From the NCBI GenBank assembly GCA_030998225.1, contig JAPYXD010000484.1:4278001-4342000 (forward strand): a DNA stretch of 64,000 bases. Reading direction: 5' to 3'. The notes beneath the pieces were generated by a model that worked only from the letters and a program-made list of their open reading frames with translations, searched no databases and was not told where the DNA came from. The DNA comes from Diplolepis rosae (lineage: Eukaryota > Arthropoda > Insecta > Hymenoptera > Diplolepididae). The position numbers were made by a program, and so were the translations under genes. Below are positions 22,979 through 34,613 of the stretch, one piece after another. Each line of letters opens with the position of its first letter. Positions within the stretch are counted from its first letter, which is position 1.

Positions 22979-23371
22979 TCCTTAAGGGTGTAGCACATGT
23001 CGGCGTTTTTCATGGACGTAAGAATATTTGGATGGAGCGTTCTGCGCAAGTTGAATGAATGCGATGATGCAGTTGTACTCGTACGACGAGACAACCATAA
23101 ATTTGTGCGTACATGCGCAATAATCTATTGCACACCGAAGCTTTGTTTAGCACGCTTTTTTGCCGACGTTTTTAACTTCAACAGATTAAACGGCCGAGTA
23201 TCGAGAGTTTCTTCTTATGATATAGCTATTTGCAGAATTGCAAGCTGCCACAAACAAGAAGAAGAAGAAGAGAGTTTCTTCTCCTGTTTCTAGTCTTCTT
23301 GAGCACAAGCTTGCGGGGTCTGTGTCAAAATGAGTAGGGGGAAACAGTGGAAATGGCGGGGATGCGGCCAT

Positions 23372-23491
23372 ATTACATGAGCATGCAGGTTACTATGGTA
23401 ACACATTAGTGGGAAAGAAACAGAAAAATTCTCGGTCTCTTTCTCTCTTGTATGTTACTATGGTAACCTGCATGCAGAGGTGTAATTCCTC
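23372..23491. mobile_element. Palindromic MITE, family M, copy 2
   Basis: Same TIR (GCATGCAGGTTACTATGG and its inverse) and same centre as copy 1. The outer left end is degraded to TTACATGA. Confidence 0.8.
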
Positions 23492-23549
23492 CTTTATTGT
23501 ACATTCACTGCGACAAACTCGAATGTATGGAGTTCGGCCTCCTTATCTA

Positions 23550-23663
23550 CTTCGTGCAGGTTACCATGGTAACGTATTAGTGGAAAAGAAATAGGAAAAT
23601 TGTCGTTCTCTTTCTCTCTTGTATGTTACCATGGTAACCTGCATGCAGAGGCGTAATTCCTCC
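23550..23663. mobile_element. Palindromic MITE, family M, copy 3
   Basis: Same TIR (GTGCAGGTTACCATGGTAAC with inverse CCATGGTAACCTGCATGC) and the same AGTGGAAAAGAAA centre. The left outer end is degraded to CTTC. Confidence 0.8.
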
Positions 23664-23935
23664 TTAAGGGTGACGTTCCATAAATGCGTTGCGCGATAAT
23701 GGATGTGAAAGAGAGAGAGATATGCTTTGTTTCTTTCTTACCCATTATGACGCAAGGTAGAACGCATCTATGAGACGGCATCCTCAGGGTGCCATCCCAT
23801 GCGAGCGTCAAACTGGGCGTCATAGTGAGAGCGAGAGAGACAAAAGTATACTTTTGTCTCTTTCACTTTCATTACGACGCGATGCTTTACGCCGACATGG
23901 GACTGCACCTTCACGATACCATCCCATGATTATAG
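23664..23935. repeat. Imperfect inverted segments with GAGA/CTTT tracts
   Basis: Two adjacent foldable units. ATGCGTTGCGCGATAATGG and GAAAGAGAGAGAG pair with TTTCTTTC, CCATTATGACGCA and AACGCAT (23676-23767). GCGTCATAGTGAGAGCGAGA pairs with CTTTCATTACGACGC (23817-23881), with a TTGTCTC centre. They are probably degenerate MITEs. No gene was recognised up to about 24060. Confidence 0.5.
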
Positions 23936-24599
23936 AATTGCGTTGCGTTGTGCGGACAGTGATTGACAGTGATCCCAAATCTGAAACCGACGCAGTGTCT
24001 CGCACTCTTAGCCTGCCTGTCGGTGTGAGGCTGTCGTTTATCGAGTCGAAATTGAGATAACCAAGTTGACGTCACAGGCCATGTGGTAGGGATAGACTGT
24101 AAGTTAGGTTGGTCTTGGACGAAAGAAATATATGGGAATCATTGGGAAATTGATGAAACAAAATTTTCTAGCGTAAAAGTAAGTCATAAATTTATTAATA
24201 ATTATATTTTTCAAGTGCAAAATTCATTTCCGCTTATTTTGAGTACCTACTTCTCGCTTGTCATTCTTTTAATTTTTTTAAATTATCGTGTTACAATTTC
24301 TTACGTATTCACACATTAAGCAGCCACGCAAGCCAATCATACTCGAATTCGATCCCACCTATTCTGCCTTTTGGTGCACACCGTGCATATCATATCGGGA
24401 TCAATGGTTCTTTCTTATCACGACCGATACATTTTTCTAGCACCTACATTAAATTGTTTATGCGTCGCTCTTAGCTCCCAAGCAGTTCAGTTTCCTATTC
24501 TAGTTACACCGGCATAGATAAAATTTACCGTAAATTATAATTAATATTTACGTTCACACTAAATCTACGACTCTTTATATCTGACTTGCTTTACTTATC

Positions 24600-25007
24600 T
24601 AACTTAAGTTATAAGCAAAGTTATCAATCAATCGTACAAAAGGTCCTTATTCTAATGTGCACGTGTGAAGTTCTCTGAAGCCCCGACTCACGGCACAAAT
24701 TCCAAAAGATAAAAATATTTATTAAATATTTCACGCAATGAATTTATCCTTTGCTACGCGATATTTTTGAAGCTGTAAATTTATGAATATGGGTTTCCTT
24801 TCGAAGTGCAAACTAAAATGTAGTTAAAATGATGATGCATTCCGATTACCATCCACATTTCCGAAATAACCATTTATATCATTTTACTCCATTTCATCAT
24901 TATTAATTTTTATTTTGTTAATCGATTTAAAATTTAGTGCCCAAAGTTTGTCTCTGAGAGCTGCCGCTCTCTAGTGAAGAACAAGCGAGGTACAGTCGCT
25001 CGTCACA
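24600..25007 (-). mobile_element. LTR fragment of the TGTRACGAGCGAC family, minus strand
   Basis: Read on the minus strand, it starts TGTGACGAGCGACTGTACCT at 25007, like the solo LTRs at 31903 and 37641. About 320 bases in it has GGGCTTCAGAGAACTTCACA, matching GGGCTTCAGAGAACCCTACA at the same offset in the 37641 copy. The expected other end (GCTCGTAACA) was not found, so this copy is truncated or rearranged; the left coordinate is approximate. Confidence 0.65.
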
Positions 25008-25992
25008 CGCAAGGTACTGCCAGTATTGCCAGGTCTACGGATTTCTCTTAAGATCTGACGAAATTTTGAAAAATCTGCGATTTCTGAAGAATTTGAAAAA
25101 ATTTTATCGAAATCTGAAGATTTTTTTTAATGTTTCTGTTTCTAAAGAGTTTTTTTTAACCAAAATTAGCTGGGGAAAACAACAATAACTAATCATTCAT
25201 ACATAGAGGTTTTCAAGTTCTAGTTTATTGGTTAAAATTATGGTACACTATGGTACATCTATATACAAGACGCATGCGTGGCGCGAAATTCAAATTTATA
25301 TATCTTCAAATATTTCAAAGTTTAATATTTTTCATAAATAAAATTTTGATAACATTTTGTTAATAAATATAATAAAATGATGTTTTAATACAACTATTTT
25401 AATATTTATTATGACATAGTTTCTACTTTTTCGAGTCTTTGTATTTTCTAACATTTACTTAAAGTAACTCTTATTAAAGAACATTTTTTTTTTATAAAAC
25501 AGCTTATAATCTATAAAACGCAAGTATAATATGCAATTGTCTTTGGAATTTCTTTGCGTAAATCACATGAAATTTAACTCTACTTAGCCTTCATTTAAAA
25601 AAATAATTGATTGCTCAAACATGTTTCATATAGGGCAGAAATCAATTCTCATTGGATAATGCCTATTCTGCTTTTGTCTTCATTTCATTTCGATTAAATA
25701 AAAAGTAGAAATATTTTTAAATTATGGTACGGTCTGGCTACGCTGCGTTTGTATCATGCATTATACATGCTCATGTAAAATCATTTTCAATTAGTTTAGT
25801 ATTTTGTACGGTTAAATTCATAAGAATATAAGATATATTATAAATTTGAATACCTGTATTTCATAATATCTTTGTTAATTATGAAAAAATTGGCTTTTAA
25901 AATCTGAAGACATTTTTCAACATTGTCTGAAGATTTCTGAAGAAAAATCTGCGCAATTTGAAGATTTCTATAGACCTTTTCATCTTGAATAG

Positions 25993-26240
25993 GAAGTTGA
26001 CGTGTGCAAATGCGGCTGCCATGGCACTTCCCGCGAAATTCATAAATTAGGTCATATTATGGATATCGACATGTGTGCTGCAAGTGTACCTTATTCAAAA
26101 ATAAATTTAAAGGAGAAAGATGTACCGGGTGCAATATTGCCACATAGAAAAGTGGAAAGCAACAGCAGTGAACAACTGCGAAGGTGGCTGAGTTGTCGAA
26201 AACAACCGACTACAGGAAGAAAACACGATTTAATTGCAAG
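25993..26240 (+). CDS. SAP-like DNA-binding exon, transposon-type
   Basis: An open exon bounded by a TAG acceptor and a GTGAGA donor. It encodes EVDVCKCGCHGTSREI, MDIDMCAASVPYSK, KEKDVPGAILPHRK and then LRRWLSCRKQPTTGRKHDL with IAR at the donor. The last part has the helix-turn-helix pattern of a SAP motif (LRRWL..R.....GRK.DL..R) and resembles the N-terminal module of YqaJ-type transposon proteins seen in many invertebrates. No following exon could be joined with confidence in the next kilobase. It is probably a remnant of a mobile-element gene. Confidence 0.55.
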
Positions 26241-26461
26241 GTGAGAGGTTATGCTTTCATGATGCGTGATGTATGCTTTCTCATGTAAATATTCTATGAA
26301 AAACAATGTAATATTATAAAAAGTTTAAAAATCAGATTGGCACTTGTAGTTTTAATGATAAAAAGTAGTATATTTGAACTAATATCTACTTTTTTTATTA
26401 AAGTGGTGAAGTATTTAATTGATAATTAGAAGGCGTTAGGTGATGTGGAAATTTATATTTA

Positions 26462-26836
26462 ATGACCCTATTGAAAAATCCTATGTAGGATACCACATAA
26501 GAACTCACATAAGATCCTATGTATTTTAAAGTAATAATTTTCAACTTTACATTCTAATTCAAAATTTTCTAAGTAATCTGATCTATATTATTTTCTTTTT
26601 ATAATAAAAAATATCGTTAAAATGTATTTAGTAACTCATTAATGAAATTCTGCTGCTAGCATCCTGATAGATCAGATTATTCAGAAAATTTTGAATTAAA
26701 ATGTAAGGTTGAAAATTATTACTTTAATATACATAGGATCTTATATAAGATCTTAGACAGGATCCTATGTAGGATCTTATGTAGGTTAATATGTAAGATC
26801 CTATATGGTATCCTACATAGGATTTTTCAATAGGGG
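26462..26836. mobile_element. ~375-bp palindromic MITE inside the SAP element
   Basis: CCTATTGAAAAATCCTATGT at the left pairs with ACATAGGATTTTTCAATAGG at the right. Inner arms also pair (AAGTAATAATTTTCAACTTT with the inverse AGGTTGAAAATTATTACTTT, TTCAAAATTTTCT with AGAAAATTTTGAA). The right arm contains repeated AGGATCYTATGTAGG steps. Confidence 0.85.
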
Positions 26837-27659
26837 AGTTATAATAAAAAAAAAGTATTTGTCATAAAATTTTCTGAAGAAATATACTCAGTATATATAT
26901 GTAACGCTGCCTTTTCGCGAGGATAAATGATCAAATAAAAAAAGAATTATTTCCAAATAAATAATATTTGTACGTATTATTTCGTATTACTGCCTGCTGG
27001 TTTCATTTTATTGTGCAAATTAATCGTTTAAAGAGAAAGAAGTTGATATATTTTTAATTTAATACAGATATTTTTACGAATGTAAGAAATAAGATAAAAT
27101 GACAATAACATAAAGAAGTTAATGAGGAGACTTCGATTTTGGTTCGAGAATATGGCAACCTTAAATTATATTTTCACACAATTTGAAGTTAAGATATCAA
27201 GTTTGTAAATAAATTTTTTTTTTACTCACTTTTCTACTTAAACTTTATCAAATTATTTTTTAAATAATATTATTGCCAATTCGTAATGTACTTTGTACTG
27301 AAATGACCTAATCTTCACCGGAACTTGAATTACTCGAGACGCATGCGCACCAAAAAATATTCAAGATGAAAAGGTCTATTTTGGCAACCTGGCAACACTG
27401 GCAGAGATGAGTTGGGAGATTGCTAAAGTAATGAATTTAATTTCAAGTGATTTTCCGCAGCGCGCCCTATTGCGAAATGCTCTTGGGAACTAAAATGAAA
27501 GGTTCATGCTACTACTTGGAGGGTAAAACAGAGCTACTGTTTATCACTTTTGCAGCGCCCCCAATTGCGTAAAGCTTATTCCGTGGCTTTTTCGAACTAA
27601 AATTAAAGGTCCGCACTGCTACAATAATATGTAGGAGCAGTCCAGGGTTGTGCAGTGAT

Positions 27660-28185
27660 GCGTCACTCGAGGTTTTTTACGTAAATTACCTCAGGGAGGT
27701 ATTTTACGTAGAAAACCAGTAAAATACCTAATAAATTACGTGCCAAGATGGCGGCCTTATAGAACTGTATATAATCTCACTTTTTCAAAGTTCCATTCCC
27801 GTAAAGTTTGTTTTGAACATGAACATTGTTAATTAAACAATATAATCAATATCGACTGAGAATAAACGGGGGAAAATAAAATCCCACTTCGGGCTTCCAT
27901 ATATTCCATGGAATAAATTGAACTTTCTGCGCCTGCAAGAGAAAAATAAAAATGTTACAAAATGTTTATTTTGTAGTAAAGTCCTAAAAAATGTTGGATA
28001 TAATCGCCTTTTGGGTGAGGTTAGGTTTGTTCTTTGTTGGCGGGACCGAGAACGGGCATCGCAGGAGCGTCAAGTCCCGTATATACGTAATTTACATCAT
28101 GTAGAGAACTAGTGGGGTAAAATACCTAGTAATTTACGGTAAAAAACTACGTAAATTACCTAGAGTATTTTACTTACCCAACTCT
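27660..28185. repeat. Inverted repeat in the left arm of the long element
   Basis: TTTTTTACGTAAATTACCTC and GTAAAATACCTAATAAATTACG near the left have inverse or near-inverse partners at about 28110-28180 (GGTAAAATACCTAGTAATTT, ACGTAAATTACCTAGAGTAT). The right-arm counterpart near 37500 lacks this block, so it is an insertion. The middle (27890-28100) is GC-richer and unassigned. Confidence 0.5.
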
Positions 28186-28675
28186 GAGGAGCACACACAA
28201 TGAAGCGCGTCATGTCAGTGTATCCCCACTAACTCGCTTCGATTTCACGCTGTCTGTTGTCGAGTTAAAATCAGAAATTGTATTTTTCTCGACTTCATGC
28301 AAAGGAGGCGCGAAATAGACACAGAATTCAAAATTACGGAATATAACATTAAGAAAATTACACTTTTTTCTATATACTTTGAAAAATATTGATCTGAAAT
28401 AAGTATCTAAAAGACTTTGTGAAATTTTAAGATGATTTAAATACTTGAAAAATAATTTTTTAATGAAATTTAAAGTCAATAAATGCTTAAAGATTCTAAA
28501 CAAAATATTGATTTCAGCATTTTTTTTTAAATTATGTAGAGAATATTTTATAATAAGATATCATTCAAGATGAAATACAAGTTTAAAAAATGAAGGGTTT
28601 GAACATTTTCATAATAGGTAACATCTTTTGTATGAAAATTTCGATAAATAAATGTAAATGAAGTGTTTACTGATT

Positions 28676-29348
28676 TAAGGTAGTTCATCCACAATAATCA
28701 GACTTCAGGCAAAAATAGATACATTTTTTTTCAAGAATAGCAATATTATTATTGAAGAGATCATTTGGAAGAAAAGAGATTAGTTTCCAAGAAAAAAAAT
28801 TAAAACATAAACAAATAATGCATTTAACAAATTTTATTTTTACCCGGACTTGTTTTCTTATCGCTTCGAGCCAAATTTTAAAAAATGATGTGATTCTGTG
28901 AAATCACGGATAATTTTTTTAAGAAAAAGGCTTTCTACAACTTAACCGTTTCCATTTTTTGGAAATTATAATAAATTCTTCAATGGCTGAAACCATTAAA
29001 AATAAATTTTGCAAAACAAAATTCTTGTAAAAAAATTACTTAATTTGGTAAAAACTTATTCATTTTAGAAATATGGAAACGGCTAGGTTGTATTAGGTCT
29101 TTTGCCTGAAAAAACGATTCTTGATTTATTTGAATCACATCATTTTTTTAAAATTTGGTATGAAGCGATAAGAAAAATAGTCGGGGTAAAAATAAAATTT
29201 GTTAAATTTATTTTTTCTAATTCTTCAAATATTTTTCTTTGAAATTAATCTCTTTTCTTTGAAATGATCTCTTCAATAATAATTTTTCTATATTTGGAAG
29301 CAAAATTATCTTTTTTTACCTAAGATCTAATTTTTGAAGATAAACTAC
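28676..29348. mobile_element. Palindromic MITE, family Q, copy 1
   Basis: TTAAGGTAGTTCATCCACAA starts the left arm and TCTTCAATAATAATTTTTCT, then GATAAACTAC, ends the right. The arms include CAGGCAAAAATAGATAC and CAATATTATTATTGAAGAGA. It is related to 53947-54478 and 55733-56503, but with more interior sequence. A ~42-base direct repeat (AATGTAAATGAAGTGTTT...GATTTAAG) lies beside it at 28650 and again at 29450. Confidence 0.75.
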
Positions 29349-30189
29349 GAAGAAAGTACATAAATTATATCTGAATTCGCAATATGAATTTACACCTTAA
29401 ATTTTTGAAGTATGAAACATCTTATACATATGGCAATTTCAATAGATGAATGTAAATGAAGTGTTTGCTGATTTAAGAAAATACATAAATTATATGTGAA
29501 TTTACACCTCAAACTTTTCTTGATATGAAGCTAAGTCGACAAACATTTACTAAAAAATAAAATACATTGAATAAAATTTTTTGGAATTTAACATCTTTTA
29601 CATGACAATTCGTATATATATATAAACTACCATCGGAAATTACAGATTGACCTGGAGTTTCAACTTTCGTCAAAGTGTTTTATTTTATAGAAAGATATTA
29701 CAAAAGAAATTTTAATTTAGATTTAGATTTCAAAAGGTTTTTTTTAGTATGTCTTCATAGTGATTTCTTAACCTAATCAAAATATTTTTAGAAATTCTTT
29801 CCTGGATTCTATCTTGAGGTTGAACAGAATTAAAAAAAGTCATGCAATTTTTAAAATATGTAGCTTCTTCAAGAAGTTTTTAAAAATCGATGTATATCAT
29901 ATTTTAATAAATTTAGAAATTTTTATCAAAATATTGATAGTTTGGATTTTTTGAATTCTTCAAATGAATGTAGTACAATCATCATTTGAAATTTGATGAT
30001 TTTTCATTAGCATGTTTGATTCTAGAGCAGAATCTAGCAGAAAAATTCCAAAAACATCTTAATTAGTTAGAAAAATGCTATGAAAACTTACCTTTGAAAT
30101 GAGACTACAGACTTTTCACAATGTTAATTAATTTTAGAGTTATTAATATTATTAAGAAAGACCTAAATTTGATGTCTTTTAGATTCTCA

Positions 30190-30299
30190 TCATATGAGAA
30201 TTAAAGTTTTGGCTTTATGTGAAAAATCATTTTCGGAATTTTCGTCAAATCTTTACGTTTTGAGATCCCTTGAGTCAGAAAAAACGGTTTTTACGAAAG

Positions 30300-30331
<32 letters not shown>

Positions 30332-30690
30332 GTAGTAATAGGTCATATACTCAATAACTCTGGATAGAAAAAAATTGTCGGATTGAATTGAGCTTTGGCA
30401 TACATTATCGCAGCTGAAAAAGTAAGGACAAGTTCGTTAACCAGCTACATCTGACAAAAATTGTCAAAATAGGAGCATTTTTGTGTTTTTGAAAAAAACT
30501 TTATGAAAAAATCAAAAATTTTAAGACTGGTTTCTGATAATTCTCGTAAAGCTCTACTAATTATCCTCATAATATTTTGCAATTAAAATAAAATTAAGAA
30601 AGTCACAGTATATTAAAACTTGAAAAAAGTCAATATCCATTTTCCAATTAAATTATTCGAGATACGAATAAAAGTTATATGATAAAAAGT
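30190..30690 (+). repeat. Dispersed repeat with GTCT tract, copy 2
   Basis: Inverse copy of 2090-2560. It has the GTCTGTCTGTCTGTCTGTCT run at 30301, GTCGGATTGAATTGAGCTTT and AGTAAGGACAAGTTCGTTAA. Confidence 0.75.
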
Positions 30691-31902
30691 GGTTTACCCA
30701 GGAAAAAAAAACCGATAGAACGCGCGTCTCTTTGAATTGTGTATCTGTCATTTGCATATTCAGGAAATAAAAATTCAATCGGATGGTGACACTTGGAATC
30801 TGCCATTTGTGCGCAATGTTTTAAATCTGCCATTCGACATTGGTTAAATCGTTAAGTGAATAGGGTTGAATAAGACTGATTAACCTCCAATAATTTCTAA
30901 TGGCAATGTACGATTCATTGATGTTCGCATGAATCGGTTGAAATTCCAAATGAAATGGAAGTCTTAAAAGGTCACTCTGAATAAGAGAAATACAATAAAA
31001 ACAGAATACGAATTGTATTGTAAACGATTGTTCACTTTAAATACATTCTTTTCTATCGGAAATATTGGGTTTCAATCTGTTAATGCTGAAATTCCAGTGA
31101 CAGATACGCAATTCAGAACACCTCAAAGCCCATTCAAATTTAACGCAAGTGAATGGTTTTTTGTTTCCTGGGTACTACATAAAGATCTACAAGAGTAATA
31201 ACTGTAAAGTGACATGCTTGATGACATGTCTGCTATTATATTAACCCAAACTTCACAGAATTTTTGTTAATTTCTCATTTTTTTGGCATTGGGTCAGCCT
31301 CTTTTTATTTTCTTCTATTAATATTATAAATGCTACTTACGATAAAAAACGCAAAAAAAGAGAGAAGGCAAATTAAAATTTAAAGATTAATTCAAAATTT
31401 TCGTAAAAGATAAAAATGTACACAGAGAGAAATAAGCTCTGGTTGTGGGGGCCGGAAAAATGTAGTCACTTATAATGTTGTTGTGATAACTACCTTCAAC
31501 AGTTAGTATACCAGGGAATTTAGTTGCAGTAATGAAAAAAACTAGTCATAGCAGCCTAATAAACTGTAATATTCTATTTGGGGCTGTTCAAATAATATGT
31601 AACTCTACTTTTCTTTTGTTTATGTAGCTTTGTCGTTGTCAACTTCACGACAATTTTATTCTTATCTCTTTTTAAACAAATGAAAAAGGCGTGACGTATT
31701 ATGTGAACGGCCCCTTTCCAGTTGTGACAACTACATTTTCTGGTTAAAAATGTCTTCAACTAGAAAATTTATGTACTGTAACTGCAATGAAAGATTTTAG
31801 GCAAATGGAAATTCAGGTTGTAGTCACCGGAAAATCACGTACACCGCCGCGGCAATTTTAAAAAATTTACTGGTTACTGTAACCAGAAATCTTAGTCGTG
31901 TT

Positions 31903-33024
31903 TGTAACGAGCGACTATAGGTTCTCGCTCGAGGCCGATTAATTTAATCGACCTATCGAATTAAGCTCGCGCGATTTTCAACTTTCAAATAAATCAAATC
32001 GCGTTTAAGGAAATTCCCATCCAATTTAGATAGATGAATTTCCCACGGGACACAGCTGAAAATAATAAAAAGACCCTGAGAAAAGCGTAGAAATATCCTA
32101 GCTAGAAATATTACTTATAAATATTAGATTTAAATTTATTATACGAATGGTCAACATGTGCCGTCGGCAAGGAATTCAACAATGTAAATTAGTTTTAAGA
32201 TTTCCCTGTAAGTTTTATATTTCTTCTGTGTTTACTAGTTTTAAGGATAAGAAAAGGTTAAGTCTGGACCATAGGATTAAAATAAATTAAGACAGAACTA
32301 GGAATATAGAAGTAATATTGATTTATTTAAGGTAGGCAAAAACTAAGCAGAAAAACTAGGTAGATAGATATAGAAACTTTAGTCACATAAAGTTAAAGAA
32401 ATTGAAAATAGCATGTCTGGTCGCCAGAAGGAAGTAAAAAGTAATCCTTTAACATTTACTGTTTTACTGCCTTCTTTTGCGCTTTCACTGCAACCACCAT
32501 AAAAACTTGCAGTTGAGAGGAGAGAGACTAGGACTGGGTTTTTCCGAATCGGGCTTCTTCGGACTCGGATTCTCCTAGTCGAGCTTCTCCGGGAAATTGG
32601 GCTGGGCCTAGCGAGGGCCACCGTGTGAAGTCGAGAGAGAGGGGATGCGTGGGAGAGTTGTGAAAGGGGATGAGTGAGTCTGGCAGAGTGGAGGAATGAG
32701 AGAAGACACGGAACATTCAATTCGAACGTACTTCGGCCGTTTTGGATATCAATTAGAAAACTTCTACAAATTCCCTCGTTGAATTTGTAGAACACGAAAA
32801 CCTTTGTAACTCACGTGAAAACGGGTAGTATATTTTATACGGGTCCAGATTTGACGAGGTTTAGATTCTAACAAGTAATTAAACATTAATTTCACCTAAA
32901 ACCTGTGTTTACTCATTTATTAACTTTGAATTTTCCCGGTCCCTATAAAGGGTTAACACTGGAACGAACCAATCGTTCTAGAGTTTTGTCCACCCGTGAT
33001 ATCACGCGTGCGCGGCTCGTAACA
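31903..33024 (+). mobile_element. Solo LTR, 1,122 bp, TGTT target duplication
   Basis: It begins TGTAACGAGCGACTATAGG and ends GCGCGGCTCGTAACA, the TG...CA form of an LTR. TGTT occurs directly on both sides (31899-31902, 33025-33028). No gag-pol follows, so an element was lost by LTR-LTR recombination. It interrupts the left subterminal region of the CACTA-like element and is therefore younger. Confidence 0.85.
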
Positions 33025-33313
33025 TGTTGTCTACATTAGCACCGTTGAAATTTTGCTGCGCAGACGCATAGTATCATAGTGATATATTTACATCAAATCA
33101 AATTCTCAAAAGAGTTGCTATGGAAAATAATATGCATTACTCGAAACAAAACATAATGGATTCAATGAGTGTGAATGCAGCCCTCGCCTCACTCGGGCAA
33201 CAAACTTCACACTCGTAATGTAATAGCATATTGTATAGTGGTATAAGATAGGCAAAGGAAAGTTCTCGGTCCCGAGCTCATCGTATAAGGGAGCGTGGAG
33301 TGTACTTTCATAG

Positions 33314-33495
33314 ATGGAGGAAGGAGACAAAAATCCTGGAATGGTTATTGAAAATGTAGAGAATTTTGACAATAATGAACTATACATGGACAAAAATGCA
33401 GAAAATTCAAAAGAAAATCTAGAAAGCTCAAACACTGCTACTTTAAAATCGATTGGAGATTCTCCCTCGAAAAATATAAATGACAAAGGAGATGT
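33314..33495 (+). CDS. Possible 5' exon of the transposase-like gene
   Basis: ATG 33314 opens an acidic, Asn-rich stretch (MEEGDKNPGMVIENVENFD) up to a GAT|GTATGT donor. The next acceptor (TTTTTCAG at about 33570) does not continue in frame for long from that donor, so the join is unproven. The position inside the element and ahead of the transposase-like frame suggests it is part of the same decayed gene. Confidence 0.3.
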
Positions 33496-33616
33496 ATGTT
33501 CTAACTATTTTAAATTGTTATTTTTAAATCTGAAGCATGTTGTGAAAAACGCATCATCAATGTTTTTCAGGTTCTTCGAGCCCTATTGAATTGATCAGTA
33601 ATCGGGAAAAGTCTGG

Positions 33617-34613
33617 CCAAAAAATATTTCAGTTTAAAGACTTTAAATCATCGTCTGCTTTTTTACAAATTTAATGATTCTGAAAATTGGCCACCAGTTA
33701 TAACAGAAACTGACGTGGTAAATAATAGGCTAAAAATGACTGCATCGCAAATGATGTCCTTTGTTTTGAATTTTGGTTTAATCGTCGGTGATTTAATAAC
33801 GAACAAAGAATATCCATTTTGGCAATTGTACGAATATTTGAGGCAAATATTATGCATTGCTTTGATGGATAACATTGACGACTCAGTTGTGAATGATTTG
33901 GAATTATTTATTACAGAACATCACAAATCTTTCATTGATTTGATAGGTCCTTTATCGCCAAAGCACCATCTCATAAAACCCATTATCCTGATATAATGAG
34001 AAATCTTGGGCCTGTAGTAAATATGTGGAGCATGCGTTGTGAAGACAAACATTATATCTTCAAAAAATATTCTACTGCAACCGTAAATAGAATTAATTTC
34101 TGCTACAGTCTTGCTGTTCAACATCAGCTAATCCAAAGTGATTACTCCTTACAGAAAAAAACATCTTCACCTGCTCAAATAAGCTACGTAAAATATCGGA
34201 GCAAAATTTCAACTTTCGAATCTAAAATAAACTTTGATCGTCAAATGCATCAACAAATAAAATCAGTTTCAATCGGGAAAAATTCATTTGAATTTCAAAC
34301 TGTTGTTTTGATTCTAACAGAGGCTAAAGTGCCTCATTTTGGCAGAGTCACAAAAGTTTACATAAGCGATTGTCGAAATAAAGTTATTGCAAAATCTGAT
34401 TTCGTCCTACAACTACAGCTTATGAAAACGTTGTGTTTTAATGAACATTACCAAGCATTTGAAGTTGAAAACTCTGATGAGTACAAGTTAATGAAACTGA
34501 GCAATTTAAGTAGTTTGAGATCATGGAATCTTATATTGAAAAGTGACGAGAAATTTTTTATAGTATTTTGTCATCACCATAATTATGTTTCCTCGTTAGA
34601 AGATAAAGACTAA
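33617..34613 (+). pseudogene. CACTA/CMC-like transposase-type protein, frameshifted
   Basis: The reading runs SLKTLNHRLLFYKFNDSENW, then MTASQMMSFVLNFGLIVGDL, then EHHKSFIDLIGPLSPKHH in one frame. It continues after a +1 shift near 33985 as HYPDIMRNLGPVVNMWSMRC, EDKHYIFKKY and ATVNRINFCYSLAVQHQL to a stop at 34611-34613. The pattern SQM..., EHH..., PKHH...HYP...GP...W.MR.E.KH is one I know from uncharacterised transposon proteins of animals. The single frameshift breaks an otherwise open protein, so the copy looks young or the base call is wrong. No host function is implied. Confidence 0.65.

Larger units (their letters stand above)
25017..27404 (+). mobile_element. Putative 2.4-kb TIR-bounded element carrying a SAP-domain exon
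   Basis: CTGCCAGTATTGCCAGGT at 25017-25034 is the inverse of ACCTGGCAACACTGGCAG at 27387-27404, 17 of 18 bases matching. A second inverse pair lies inside: TAGACCTTTTCATCTTGAAT (25972) and ATTCAAGATGAAAAGGTCTA (27358). The segment holds a SAP-like exon and a palindromic MITE. No clear target duplication is seen. The right end overlaps the left end proposed for the long-armed element, so the boundaries may need revision. Confidence 0.5.
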
